A DNA stretch of 14,416 nucleotides, taken from Bacillota bacterium. Its GTDB lineage: Bacteria > Bacillota > Desulfitobacteriia > Desulfitobacteriales > JAJXUE01. Location of the stretch: positions 1-14,416 of the forward strand of contig JAJYNB010000317.1 of assembly GCA_021786555.1 (NCBI GenBank), given 5' to 3'. The notes beneath the pieces were generated by a model. The model made no database searches. It worked only from the letters and a program-made list of their open reading frames with translations, and was not told the origin of the DNA. This document shows, in pieces, positions 1 to 7,450 of the stretch. The first letter of the stretch is position 1, and the number at the start of each line of letters is the position of its first letter. A program made the translations under genes and the position numbers.

Positions 1-37
1 TTTTCCAATGCCAGCAGATGAAGTGGAGGGAAATTTA

Positions 38-1723
38 GTGAAACTTAAGAGTAAATTGGTTCTAAGTTACCTGGCAATTTCTGTATTGCTGTTACTTTTG
101 TCTGGCCTTTCATTTTATAACTTCGACATGATGCAAAAGAAATACGACTCTGCTATCAACAATTCACTGGCAACCATGGTAAGCCTCAGGGATGTTCAAT
201 TTTTGTTTGCTGGTCAGGCCAATGACGAGAGGGGATTGCTCCTCACCAGGGATACGCAGTTCCGTGACGAACTGCTGCAGAAGTCACAACAAGCCCAGAA
301 GATCTTGCAGGACTTGAAAAAGGGCAACACAACTGCCGCAGAGCAGACCTTATTGGACAAAATAATCGCTTCCCATCAAAAATTTACGGACACTAACAAA
401 CAGGTAATCTCTTTGGTCGCTGCGAACAAGATGCAGGAAGCAAATGATTTATCGTTTAACGTGGGTCGGAACATCCGTAAAGGGCTGACCGATGATTTCA
501 ACAAGTTGATGTCTATCAACCAGAGCGAAGCCGATTCGGACACCTCAGTTGCCCGGGCGACCGCTCAAAGCCAAAACGCAAATTCTATTGTGGTTTCTCT
601 GATAGCAATCATCCTAAGTTTGGCTATCGGGCTTTATACCGCCAATCAAGTGTCAAAGCCTATAACAAAAGTCGCTCAAGCGTCTAGGCAATTAGCCGGC
701 GGCAACCTGGCTGTCACCACTGAAACGCTAAAGTCTAAGGACGAATTGGGCAAATTAACAAACAACTTTAGTCTGATGGCGAAAGGATTAAAGGATTTAA
801 TTATGTTAATCCGCTCAAACGCTGAGTCGGTGGCAGCCGCGTCAGAGCAGCTTACCGCCATTGCAGCTCAACATGCTATGGCATCATCGCAAGTGGCATC
901 TGCCGTCAACGAAGTTGCAACGGGTGTAGAATCACAGTCCCACACTCTGAACGAGTCTCTTATCGCTATTCAACAAGTTTCCGGCAGTATTCAGCAGGTG
1001 GCGGAAAACACTAACAGAGTTGCCAACTATGCGGAAAAATCAATTGCAGCTACTACTGATGGACAAAAAGCAGTAGACAAGGCAGTAGAGCAGATGAAAG
1101 ATATCAGCCTTACTTCCACCCAGATAAAACTCAATATGGAAAAATTATCTTACAGCTCTAAACAAATTGGCGAAATCACTAATCTCATCACAGAAATAGC
1201 CGGTCAAACCAATTTGCTTGCCTTAAACGCCGCCATAGAGGCAGCACGTGCAGGTGAACATGGCAAAGGATTCTCAGTAGTGGCGGAAGAGGTAAGAAAA
1301 TTAGCCGAGCAGGCCCAAGATGCTTCCAGTCAAATTCACACCCTGATTAACGAAAATCAAAAAAATCTTGCTTCAACTGTGTTGGCAACCAATGAAGGAA
1401 TTACGAGCATTGAGACAGGTATTGAAGTCGTATATACCGCCGGAAAATCTTTTACACAGGTTGCCACTTTGATCAACCAGGTGTCGGGACAGATTCAAGA
1501 AATCTCTGCCTCCGTTCAACAAATGGCAGGCAGCAGCGAACAGATTGTTCAAGCTGTAAAGGACATAGACAAAATTGGCCGCTCCAATGCCGAACTGGCT
1601 CAAACCGTAAATGCGGCTATCGAAGAACAGACCGCTTCCATTGACCAAATTGCAGATTTCAGCAACTCCCTGGCAAACATGGCCCAAGACCTGCAGGCTT
1701 CGGTGACAAAATTTACGTTTTGA
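38..1723 (+). CDS. methyl-accepting chemotaxis protein
   Basis: Transmembrane chemoreceptor that would sense a ligand outside the cell and control CheA kinase through CheW. I place the start at GTG 38 because GTGGAGGG at 23-30 lies 7 bases upstream; the in-frame ATG at 8 has no visible SD and would add a polar stretch before the membrane anchor. The protein is 561 aa. TM1 is about residues 7-28, an extracellular helical sensor (4HB_MCP-like) about 29-182, TM2 about 183-205, then a HAMP domain (KPITKV onward) to about 258. The cytoplasmic coiled coil has the conserved hairpin tip at about 378-425 (EIAGQTNLLALNAAIEAARA, then GKGFSVVAEEVRKLAEQ). The C-terminus has no CheR-binding pentapeptide such as NWETF. 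No che genes are nearby, so it looks like an orphan receptor. The ligand cannot be predicted. Confidence 0.96.
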   Translation: MKLKSKLVLSYLAISVLLLLLSGLSFYNFDMMQKKYDSAINNSLATMVSLRDVQFLFAGQANDERGLLLTRDTQFRDELLQKSQQAQKILQDLKKGNTTAAEQTLLDKIIASHQKFTDTNKQVISLVAANKMQEANDLSFNVGRNIRKGLTDDFNKLMSINQSEADSDTSVARATAQSQNANSIVVSLIAIILSLAIGLYTANQVSKPITKVAQASRQLAGGNLAVTTETLKSKDELGKLTNNFSLMAKGLKDLIMLIRSNAESVAAASEQLTAIAAQHAMASSQVASAVNEVATGVESQSHTLNESLIAIQQVSGSIQQVAENTNRVANYAEKSIAATTDGQKAVDKAVEQMKDISLTSTQIKLNMEKLSYSSKQIGEITNLITEIAGQTNLLALNAAIEAARAGEHGKGFSVVAEEVRKLAEQAQDASSQIHTLINENQKNLASTVLATNEGITSIETGIEVVYTAGKSFTQVATLINQVSGQIQEISASVQQMAGSSEQIVQAVKDIDKIGRSNAELAQTVNAAIEEQTASIDQIADFSNSLANMAQDLQASVTKFTF

Positions 1724-1862
1724 TTCAGCCCCGTTTTCCGCCTGCTGCAGGACGGCACCTCATCTTAGTTGTCAACACCTGCATAAGACTTAGGTCCAAT
1801 CGCATGATTTTTTAACCGGCAGGGGATACTAGGCATTGTATTTAGCTTAAGGGGGCTTAAGA

Positions 1863-2030
1863 TTGAGCAAAGCCAGGAATGATTCATTAATCGTCTCAAG
1901 CCTGTCCAAGGAGGAATTAGAAGACCTTTACGCCAAGTATGGACGCCCCGGCGAGATAGCACCGGGTGTACCCGGCCAGCGGCGCAGGACCTTCCCCAGG
2001 CCTAATCCCGCCGGAGACAAAAGCAGCTAA
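1863..2030 (+). CDS. small hypothetical protein (55 aa, TTG start)
   Basis: I do not recognise this protein. The frame opens after TAA 1848-1850 and starts at TTG 1863. A GGGGG SD at 1851-1855 lies 7 bases upstream, and TAA 2028-2030 ends it. The product is 55 aa. Its N-terminal half is helix-prone and acidic (SLSKEELEDLYAKYG), and its C-terminal half is rich in Pro, Gly and Arg (GQRRRTFPRPNPAGDK) and probably disordered. There is no signal peptide, membrane segment or cysteine. A plus-oriented intrinsic terminator 50 bases past the stop (2080-2115) supports a genuine transcript. I see no convincing promoter in 1724-1850, so it could be co-transcribed with the chemoreceptor or use a weak promoter. 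The opposite-strand frame across 1765-1962 has no SD and a non-protein-like composition. Confidence 0.6.
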   Translation: MSKARNDSLIVSSLSKEELEDLYAKYGRPGEIAPGVPGQRRRTFPRPNPAGDKSS

Positions 2031-2079
2031 AACCGGCAACTAACCACAACCCAGCCGGCGGTATTTGCTGGATCCCTTT

Positions 2080-2115
2080 AAAACACCTGTATGACAGCAG
2101 GTGTTTTAGTTTTTT
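2080..2115 (+). terminator. intrinsic terminator after the 55-aa gene
   Basis: A perfect 10-bp stem, AAAACACCTG (2080-2089) with CAGGTGTTTT (2098-2107), has an 8-base loop and is followed by AGTTTTTTG. The T-run lies only on the plus-strand side, so it serves the rightward transcript; the minus-strand exporter gene ending at 2150 would gain little from it. Confidence 0.85.
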
Positions 2116-2149
2116 GCCCTGCTTACCATCAGTCAGTTGGACAGAACTT

Positions 2150-3400
2150 TCAGCCCAGTGTGCCTGGCTTATGCATTAACGCTTTCCTCATAACGATATG
2201 TCCCAGGGTGTATCTGCCTGCCCCCAAAATGATGAGCACAAGCCCAATTGCCCGAAAGACATGACCCGCCCCCATGGCCGACACAATTATACCGCCGAGC
2301 AGAGGAGAAATCACAAAAATCCCGTTGGTCAGGGATGCAAAAATCCCCACAACGCGGCCCAGGGCTTCTGCAGGAGACTCCTTCAGCAAAAGGTAGTTTA
2401 GTCCTACACTGGCCAAACCGGTTCCTATTCCGCCAAGTAAGGCGCTGATTGGCAGCCAATACACAGGCGTACCCGCCGGAAGAATACCCAGCAGAGTAAA
2501 ACATACACCCAGCAAGATCACACTTGCAACCAATATCGGGTTATAGGACTTAACCGTTTTGTTCCTGTTCAGCACAGCTATGGCAGAAAGCGCGCCGAAG
2601 CCAAACGCCGACATTAACCACCCTGACAGCTGCGGCGTTTCCGGTACCTTCTCCCTAAGCAGCACTACGGATTGAGAATCCACCATTTGGACAGCAGAGT
2701 AAACGGCAAAAGCAAATCCGATATTGTAGCGCAGTACCTTACTGTTGATAATAGTCTTCCAACCTTCCTTCCACGACTTAAAAAGGTTTAGGTTGTTTGA
2801 GTTGATATGCACCGCCCCATGCGGCTGGATTTTGCGGGCACTCAGCAAAACCAGGGCAGAACCTAAAAAACTGAGGGAATTTATCATGATACATAATCCA
2901 GGCGAAGTAATTGCCGCATAAGAAGCCCCCAGCACAGGGCCTATAATTTTTGCCAGCTGCAGCACCATTCCGTTCAAAGCTGTTGCTTTCAGGAGATGTT
3001 CCTCAGGCAGGATAAGCTTGGTTAAAGACTGTTGGGCCGGCAAGTTCAAAGAGCCTGCTGCAGAGCGCAGGAACAGCAGCACCAAGATGAGAAACGGGTT
3101 CAGCGATAATGCCATGATGAAGGTGAGAACGGCGCTGATCAGATCCGAGAAAATCATAAGCTTCAACTTATTTAAACGGTCAGCCCATACCCCGGCCAGC
3201 TGCCCCAGGAATACACCGGGCAGAGCTGAAGTTACCGGAATGAGAGCAACCAGCACCGGGTTCGCCCGCCACACATAGCCAAATAACATGACGATAGCGA
3301 TATGGTCGATCCAGTCCCCAAGGGTTGAGACAGTATAGGCGGCAAAAAGCCTGGTAAATACACGGTTTTTCCAGATGGAATCTGCTGCGATTTGGTCCAT
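2150..3400 (-). CDS. MFS transporter (efflux type)
   Basis: Major facilitator superfamily membrane transporter, probably a proton-driven exporter of a small toxic or signalling compound. I start it at ATG 3400 because AGGGGG (3414-3409) sits 8 bases upstream. An in-frame ATG at 3421 would place that SD inside the gene and has none of its own. The protein is 416 aa with many hydrophobic helices, consistent with 12 membrane segments. The N-terminus (VFTRLFAAYTVSTLGDWIDH) resembles the MefA/enterobactin-exporter branch. The loop 2-3 motif A is visible at about residues 66-82 (GQLAGVWADRLNKLKLM). It lies 58 bases downstream of a winged-helix regulator on the same strand, the classic layout of a regulated drug exporter. 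An inverted repeat spans the SD. The substrate is unknown. Confidence 0.93.
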   Translation of the reverse strand: MDQIAADSIWKNRVFTRLFAAYTVSTLGDWIDHIAIVMLFGYVWRANPVLVALIPVTSALPGVFLGQLAGVWADRLNKLKLMIFSDLISAVLTFIMALSLNPFLILVLLFLRSAAGSLNLPAQQSLTKLILPEEHLLKATALNGMVLQLAKIIGPVLGASYAAITSPGLCIMINSLSFLGSALVLLSARKIQPHGAVHINSNNLNLFKSWKEGWKTIINSKVLRYNIGFAFAVYSAVQMVDSQSVVLLREKVPETPQLSGWLMSAFGFGALSAIAVLNRNKTVKSYNPILVASVILLGVCFTLLGILPAGTPVYWLPISALLGGIGTGLASVGLNYLLLKESPAEALGRVVGIFASLTNGIFVISPLLGGIIVSAMGAGHVFRAIGLVLIILGAGRYTLGHIVMRKALMHKPGTLG

Positions 3401-3408
3401 ACAAATAA

Positions 3409-3442
3409 CCCCCTGTGCCATTTACTTAAAATGGTACAGGGG
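3409..3442 (-). promoter_or_regulatory. inverted repeat covering the exporter's SD
   Basis: Twelve-base arms CCCCTGTGCCAT (3410-3421) and ATGGTACAGGGG (3431-3442) match at 11 of 12 positions around a 9-base spacer. The repeat lies in the 58-base gap between the regulator stop (3459) and the exporter start (3400). On the minus-strand mRNA the 3' arm contains the exporter's SD, so folding would hide the ribosome site. There is no T-run after it, so it is not an ordinary terminator. It could instead be a protein operator. The role is inferred. Confidence 0.5.
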
Positions 3443-3458
3443 AATTGTCAGAGGATTA

Positions 3459-4595
3459 TCAGAACCGGCCGTCTAAGGCGTCATATATTTCTCCGGTCAA
3501 CTGAGAAAAGTCATAGGTCCTATCAAGATAAACCCATAAATCGGTGTATTTCTGCTGCGCTGCAGCATCGTCGACATAGCGATCCAGGAACAACAGTATA
3601 ATGTGTACGGCAAATATATAATGAGGCACAAATTGCGACTGTTTAAGTACCGCCAGGCCTTCGCTGACAGCTAACCCGCCCTCAGTCCTGCGACCCAGGT
3701 ATATCAGCCACAGTCCCTTGGCTATTTTGATCATGCCGCTTTCCCGCAGATAGGGATTTGTTGCCAACAGTTTTTCCGCGTCACCTAGATGCCGTTCAAC
3801 AGAGGGCATGTCGCCTTTGACAAAACTCAACATAATCTTGTCTATATGTAGAAACAAAGAATAGCCGTCATCCTTGCACAGCGCCACAGCCCGTTCGGCA
3901 GCCCTTAGTTTCTGTTCGGCTTCCCCGATTTTTCCAGCCTCAGTATTTATACTGATGAGGTTGAATTCCAATTCTTCCCGATGGTGCTGCGGCAGCCGGT
4001 ATCCTTGCGCCATGACCTTTTCAACCACCTGAAGCGTTTTTGCCGCATCGAACTGGATTATCCGGTATATGTGCAGCAGATAAAAAACCTTCTCAAAAAA
4101 GGAAACCTCGGCGGTGTTTATTACTGTGTGAAAATCCCCGGCCATAAAGCTCAAATAGAGGGCATGCTGCGGGTCAAGCCTTATCCCCAGCACATCCCTG
4201 TTTTCTGCCAAGAGCCCCATGGCGGCGCCGTGTCCGTAAAGCCAATATTTGTTAAACAGCTCTGAGTATTTAGCGTTCAGTTCCCTGTCCTGCAGGAAAG
4301 GACTCTCTCTGCGGCTTTCTTGCAGCGTTAGCTTATAGCCCAGCCCCCTTACGGTATCTATCTGAACGATGTGGCTGACTTCCTTCAGCTTTCGCCTGAT
4401 GCGGTACACGTGATCATCCACCGTACGTTCTCCCGGGTTCTCCAAGCCCCAAACCGCATCGAGCAGCTGTGCCCGTGGAAAAGAATGTTTTTTATTCTCA
4501 CACAGAAATTGCAGCAAGGAAAATTCCTTAGGCAGAAGTGTAATTGTCTTTCCATCAACGCTGACGGAAAAATCATTCAGGTTGAACCGGATCAT
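3459..4595 (-). CDS. winged-helix transcriptional regulator, OmpR-type DNA-binding domain with helical sensor region
   Basis: Transcription regulator with an OmpR/PhoB-type winged helix at the N-terminus, about residues 1-92. Conserved features are LLPKEFSLLQFL, the PRAQLLDAVWG helix, the recognition-helix region RTVDDHVYRIRRKLKE and the wing VRGLGYKL. No phospho-receiver domain precedes it. The remaining 285 residues are alpha-helical and look like degenerate TPR/solenoid repeats, a probable sensor or oligomerisation domain. The start is ATG 4595 with GGGAAGGGCGG just upstream. The 378-aa protein is followed after 58 bases by an MFS exporter on the same strand, which suggests that it controls that exporter. 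An extended -10 promoter overlapped by a palindrome lies upstream and could allow autoregulation. It differs from SARP regulators, which also put this domain first, because I see no clear BTAD domain. The signal is unknown. Confidence 0.88.
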   Translation of the reverse strand: MIRFNLNDFSVSVDGKTITLLPKEFSLLQFLCENKKHSFPRAQLLDAVWGLENPGERTVDDHVYRIRRKLKEVSHIVQIDTVRGLGYKLTLQESRRESPFLQDRELNAKYSELFNKYWLYGHGAAMGLLAENRDVLGIRLDPQHALYLSFMAGDFHTVINTAEVSFFEKVFYLLHIYRIIQFDAAKTLQVVEKVMAQGYRLPQHHREELEFNLISINTEAGKIGEAEQKLRAAERAVALCKDDGYSLFLHIDKIMLSFVKGDMPSVERHLGDAEKLLATNPYLRESGMIKIAKGLWLIYLGRRTEGGLAVSEGLAVLKQSQFVPHYIFAVHIILLFLDRYVDDAAAQQKYTDLWVYLDRTYDFSQLTGEIYDALDGRF

Positions 4596-4627
4596 GCTTA
4601 CCGCCCTTCCCTCACTACCTGCTTCTT

Positions 4628-4650
4628 ATTATAACAAACCGCGGGCGGTT
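4628..4650 (-). promoter_or_regulatory. extended -10 promoter with overlapping palindrome, upstream of the winged-helix regulator
   Basis: On the minus strand a perfect extended -10, TGTTATAAT (4636-4628), lies 33 bases above the regulator start codon. No good -35 is present, as is usual for this promoter class. Immediately upstream is the palindrome AACCGC-GG-GCGGTT (4637-4650), extended by near-symmetric ACAA/TTGT flanks. A protein bound there would sit against RNA polymerase, so this is a candidate operator. The motif is seen; its function is inferred. Confidence 0.55.
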
Positions 4651-4679
4651 GTTCTCCTGAATTTCTTGAACTCGGTGCA

Positions 4680-4713
4680 AACCAAAAGCCATAGCTTGTT
4701 TCGAGCTATGGCT
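4680..4713 (-). terminator. intrinsic terminator of the Lut-like operon
   Basis: A perfect 10-bp stem, AGCCATAGCT (4687-4696) and AGCTATGGCT (4704-4713), has a 7-base loop. On the minus strand it is followed by TTTTGGTTTG, a modest T-rich tract. It lies 34 bases past the LUD/Fe-S gene stop and separates that operon from the regulator/exporter unit. Confidence 0.75.
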
Positions 4714-4746
4714 AAAGTCCCGTATTTGTTGGCTGTTCTGATTCTC

Positions 4747-5985
4747 TTAAGAAGCCTGGCTGTCCAGCCCTATCTCCTTTTCCTCGCCGTTAACAATTCT
4801 GTTGCGCAGCTCGCCAACCATGGCCGGAACATCAATCTGCATGGGGCAGCGCTCTACACAGCGGCCGCAGCGCAGGCAGGTGTAGAGCAGCGGGGCTGCC
4901 TTTTCCAACCCGCCCGCTACAAAGGCGGTCCAGACGGAACCGATTCCTCCCAGATAAGTGTGCCCGAAATTCCCTGCCGTCACCTGGAACACAGGACACT
5001 CATACATGCACCCACCGCAGCGCAGGCAGTGCAGTGCCTGGCTGAACAGTTCATCCTGGGCCATGGTGGTGCGGCCATTGTCCACAAACACCACGTAAAA
5101 TTCCCGCGGACCGTGCGCACCGTAAGTGGTAACTTTTTCAATATCCCCGGTTTTGCTGGGCCCGCTGATCATGCTGACATAGGAAGGGACCCCGTACTGC
5201 GCGTAACGCCAGGTCACCTCGGCCACCTTCATGGACTCCTGGAAAGTGGGCACAATCTTTTCGATGCCTACCACTACGATGTGTACCGGCGGAGCCGCGG
5301 TGGAGAGCCTGATGTTGCCCTCATTCTCGATAATCACCATTGCACCCGTATCGGCGGCCACCACATTGGCACTGCTGATGCCCACATGGGCCTTAAAGTA
5401 TTTGTCGCGTAAAAAATCCTTAACTATTGCCACCTCTTGAGCAATGTCGGGAGGCACCTCCCGGCCAAAGAACTTGCTGAATATCTCCGCCACCTGTTCC
5501 CTGGGCACGTGGATGGCCGGAGAAAGTATATGCATAGGCCTGTCATGCTTTAGCTGCAGGATAAACTCGCCCAAATCGCTTTCCCAGACTTCATTGCCCT
5601 TTTCTTCCAGGTACTCCCGCAGGTGGAGCTCCTCACCCAGCATGCTCTTGCCTTTAACCACTATCTTTTCCTTGCCGATTATCTCCGCGACGATTTCCAA
5701 GGCCTGCTGTTTATCCCTGGCGTAGAAAGCCTTGCCTTTATTTCGTTCTACCGACTCCATGGCCTGCTGCAGCAAAGCGTCATTATTGGCAATTGAATCC
5801 GTCTTAATCTGGCGGACCTCAGCGGCCAAATCCGGTGTATGGGGATAGCGCTCCATGGCGTCGGAGACCGTAGCCCGGTAAGCCTTAACCGCCCTGGAGA
5901 TGGCTGTCTCAATGTTTGTGTCTTTGCTTGCCCGGTTCAGGTTTTTGGTATAGTCCCCGAACTCTTTCTGCAGGTCACCGCTCAT
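4747..5985 (-). CDS. LutB-like LUD-domain 4Fe-4S protein
   Basis: Iron-sulfur protein of the LutB/LldF family, expected to act with its partner in NAD-independent oxidation of L-lactate or a similar 2-hydroxyacid, passing electrons through Fe-S clusters. The LUD domain spans about residues 60-290. Two ferredoxin-like motifs follow: C320, C323, C326 with C330-P, and C370, C373, C376 with C380-P, spaced as in the family. At 412 aa it is shorter than Bacillus LutB (about 476 aa) and lacks that protein's extra C-terminal region. The ATG start overlaps the upstream gene's TGA (ATGA), so translation is probably coupled. No lutC, lactate permease or GntR-type lutR is visible nearby. The family assignment is firm; the lactate substrate is inferred, and other hydroxyacids are possible. 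Confidence 0.9.
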   Translation of the reverse strand: MSGDLQKEFGDYTKNLNRASKDTNIETAISRAVKAYRATVSDAMERYPHTPDLAAEVRQIKTDSIANNDALLQQAMESVERNKGKAFYARDKQQALEIVAEIIGKEKIVVKGKSMLGEELHLREYLEEKGNEVWESDLGEFILQLKHDRPMHILSPAIHVPREQVAEIFSKFFGREVPPDIAQEVAIVKDFLRDKYFKAHVGISSANVVAADTGAMVIIENEGNIRLSTAAPPVHIVVVGIEKIVPTFQESMKVAEVTWRYAQYGVPSYVSMISGPSKTGDIEKVTTYGAHGPREFYVVFVDNGRTTMAQDELFSQALHCLRCGGCMYECPVFQVTAGNFGHTYLGGIGSVWTAFVAGGLEKAAPLLYTCLRCGRCVERCPMQIDVPAMVGELRNRIVNGEEKEIGLDSQAS

Positions 5986-6968
5986 ACCGCAAACCCCCTA
6001 TACAGGAACTCAATCAGGTCCTCGACCCCAGTCTCGCTCCCTTCCTTGGTGCCGCCCTGCAGTGCTGCAAGGCAGTAAGGACAGGATGTAAGGATTACCC
6101 CGGCCCCGGTCTCCTCCAGTTCGCCTATCCTGCGGTCAGCAATCTTATGGGAAATCTCCGGGAAAAGGAGCTTGCCCGGCCCGCCGCAGCAGGTAGTCCA
6201 TTTGCGGCTGCGCATGGGTTCCCGCACAGCTGCGCCCACACTCTCCATAATATCCCGCAGTTCCTGGTCAATCCCCAGTTCCCGGGCCAGCCGGCAGGAG
6301 TCGTGAATCACCACGCTGTCATCAAACTTGACTGCGGGGAGTTTATCCCTTTTTTCCCAAACCATTTCCACAAAAGTGCGGACCTCAATTTGAAAGCCTT
6401 TTACCAGCTTAGGATACACCAGCTTAAACACTTCCGCAGCATGGGGCGACAAACACACGATGGTTTTCGCTCCGCTCTGTTTGAGGGACTGAACCACTTT
6501 TTGCCCATATTCCCGCAGGTCCTGCCAATAACCCAGTTCATACAGCAAAGCCCCGCTGTACAGCTCCTGCTCTCCGCCATAACACAGGTCATAGCCCAGC
6601 TCCTGCAGAATCACGGCCGCCTTATAGCAAACATTGTTAAATCGTTCTTTGTCCTTGGCCAGTACCGAAGCGTAGATTTTCTCCGCGTTGATTCCGGCTT
6701 TATCCAAAATATTTCTGACCCCCATCATCAGGGAAAAGCCCTTGCCGCCCTGATCCATGTGGGTCATTGTTTTCACCAGGGAGTCGATAAACGGCACAAG
6801 TTGGTACTCTCCCCCGGTATAAAACAGAATTTCACCCTGGGCGGGCAGGCTCAGCCTTTTTGCCCATGAAGCCACCTCGGCCCCTTTTAAGGCCAAAGGA
6901 TTGCCGTGTTTGACTATATTGCCGCGAATAATATCCAGCACCGGTGGCAACTTCATTTCTACCGCCAT
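5982..6968 (-). CDS. LutA-like (Fe-S)-binding protein with cysteine-rich CCG domain
   Basis: Heterodisulfide-reductase/LutA-type protein, the probable partner of the LUD protein it overlaps. The start is ATG 6968, with AAGGAGGG ending 6 bases upstream. The 328-aa product has one complete CCG motif near the C-terminus, C-x34-CC-x34-CxxC (HDSC, TTCCGGPG, TSCPYC), the signature for a non-cubane 4Fe-4S cluster. The N-terminal half resembles a second CCG domain that has lost ligands: YTGGEY where GC is usual, a single C in LCYGGE instead of CCGG, and CLSPH in place of CxxC. It lacks the N-terminal ferredoxin motifs of GlpC/GlcF proteins. It is longer than Bacillus LutA (about 238 aa). A role in lactate or glycolate-type oxidation is inferred from family and context. 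Confidence 0.85.
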   Translation of the reverse strand: MAVEMKLPPVLDIIRGNIVKHGNPLALKGAEVASWAKRLSLPAQGEILFYTGGEYQLVPFIDSLVKTMTHMDQGGKGFSLMMGVRNILDKAGINAEKIYASVLAKDKERFNNVCYKAAVILQELGYDLCYGGEQELYSGALLYELGYWQDLREYGQKVVQSLKQSGAKTIVCLSPHAAEVFKLVYPKLVKGFQIEVRTFVEMVWEKRDKLPAVKFDDSVVIHDSCRLARELGIDQELRDIMESVGAAVREPMRSRKWTTCCGGPGKLLFPEISHKIADRRIGELEETGAGVILTSCPYCLAALQGGTKEGSETGVEDLIEFLYRGFAV

Positions 6969-7416
6969 AGGAGCCCTCCTTCCCGTGCATGCATAGAATC
7001 AGCGATATTATCAGTCTAATCATATTAAAACAAAGAACCGGGCCAAAAGTAAACCGACCCAGCCAATGTATTATGTATTTTTTCATATCCAGCGAACAAT
7101 TCTAAAATACAAACTGACTCTTTAACCCTATTTGCACGCAAATCCAGCCTGAACACTTATCCCCGAAGTTATTGCTGCCAAACTTAGCCAAATAAGCCAA
7201 TTTGTGCCGAAGATAATTATAAATTCTAGAATTCTTATGATTCTATGCTTTGCTGCAGGCCGGACTCAGCCTTGGCCTGGGCCGGTTTCCCCCTCACCAA
7301 ATTAAGGTACTTTGCATTCAACAAGCAGTAATTCTCACAGGAGAGCTTTCAAATATCGTGCTGTGCCCTTTCTACTCCCCCATTTTTCAGGCCAACTGGC
7401 TAACATTAAAAACAAA
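6969..7416. other. noncoding interval upstream of the LutA-like gene
   Basis: I find no supported gene in these 448 bases. They hold two perfect short palindromes, ATTTGC-AC-GCAAAT (7130-7143) and AATTCTAGAATT (7222-7233), and AT-rich promoter-like stretches. The part from about 7250 to 7400 is more GC-rich and shows no ribosome site or family-like frame. The 84-codon frame across 7086-6832 has no good SD and runs out of frame into the LutA-like gene. Confidence 0.5.
7070..7099 (-). promoter_or_regulatory. candidate promoter for the Lut-like operon
   Basis: On the minus strand TTGTTC (7099-7094) and CATAAT (7075-7070) are separated by 18 bases. The -10 matches consensus at 5 of 6, the -35 at only 3 of 6. 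The palindrome ATTTGCACGCAAAT lies about 30 bases upstream and could be an operator. The leader would be about 95 bases. The alternative is a perfect TATAAT further upstream near 7216-7221 beside the 7222-7233 palindrome. Confidence 0.3.
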
Positions 7417-7449
7417 AAATCTTCCTGGACTTGTTGTCCAGGAAGATTT
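7411..7449 (-). terminator. intrinsic terminator of the zinc-ribbon gene
   Basis: A perfect 14-bp stem, AAATCTTCCTGGAC (7417-7430) and GTCCAGGAAGATTT (7436-7449), has a 5-base loop. On the minus strand it is followed by a TTTTTTGTTTTT-type tract. It begins one base past the zinc-ribbon stop codon, which supports that gene's end. Confidence 0.92.
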
Positions 7450-7450
7450 G

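Noticed and set aside
1765..1962. 65-codon minus-strand frame
   Set aside because: No SD; it overlaps the plus-strand 55-aa gene, which has an SD and a correctly oriented terminator.
4582..5412. 276-codon plus-strand frame
   Set aside because: It runs antisense through the regulator promoter, the operon terminator and the LUD gene, with a low-complexity composition and no ribosome site.
5916..6869. 317-codon plus-strand frame opposite the Lut-like genes
   Set aside because: It is antisense to two well-supported Fe-S genes, has no SD, and resembles no protein family; it arises from the GC pattern of the real genes.
6832..7086. 84-codon minus-strand frame before the LutA-like gene
   Set aside because: It has a weak ribosome site and its second half is out of frame inside the LutA-like gene; its hydrophobic start covers the promoter-like AT-rich stretch.
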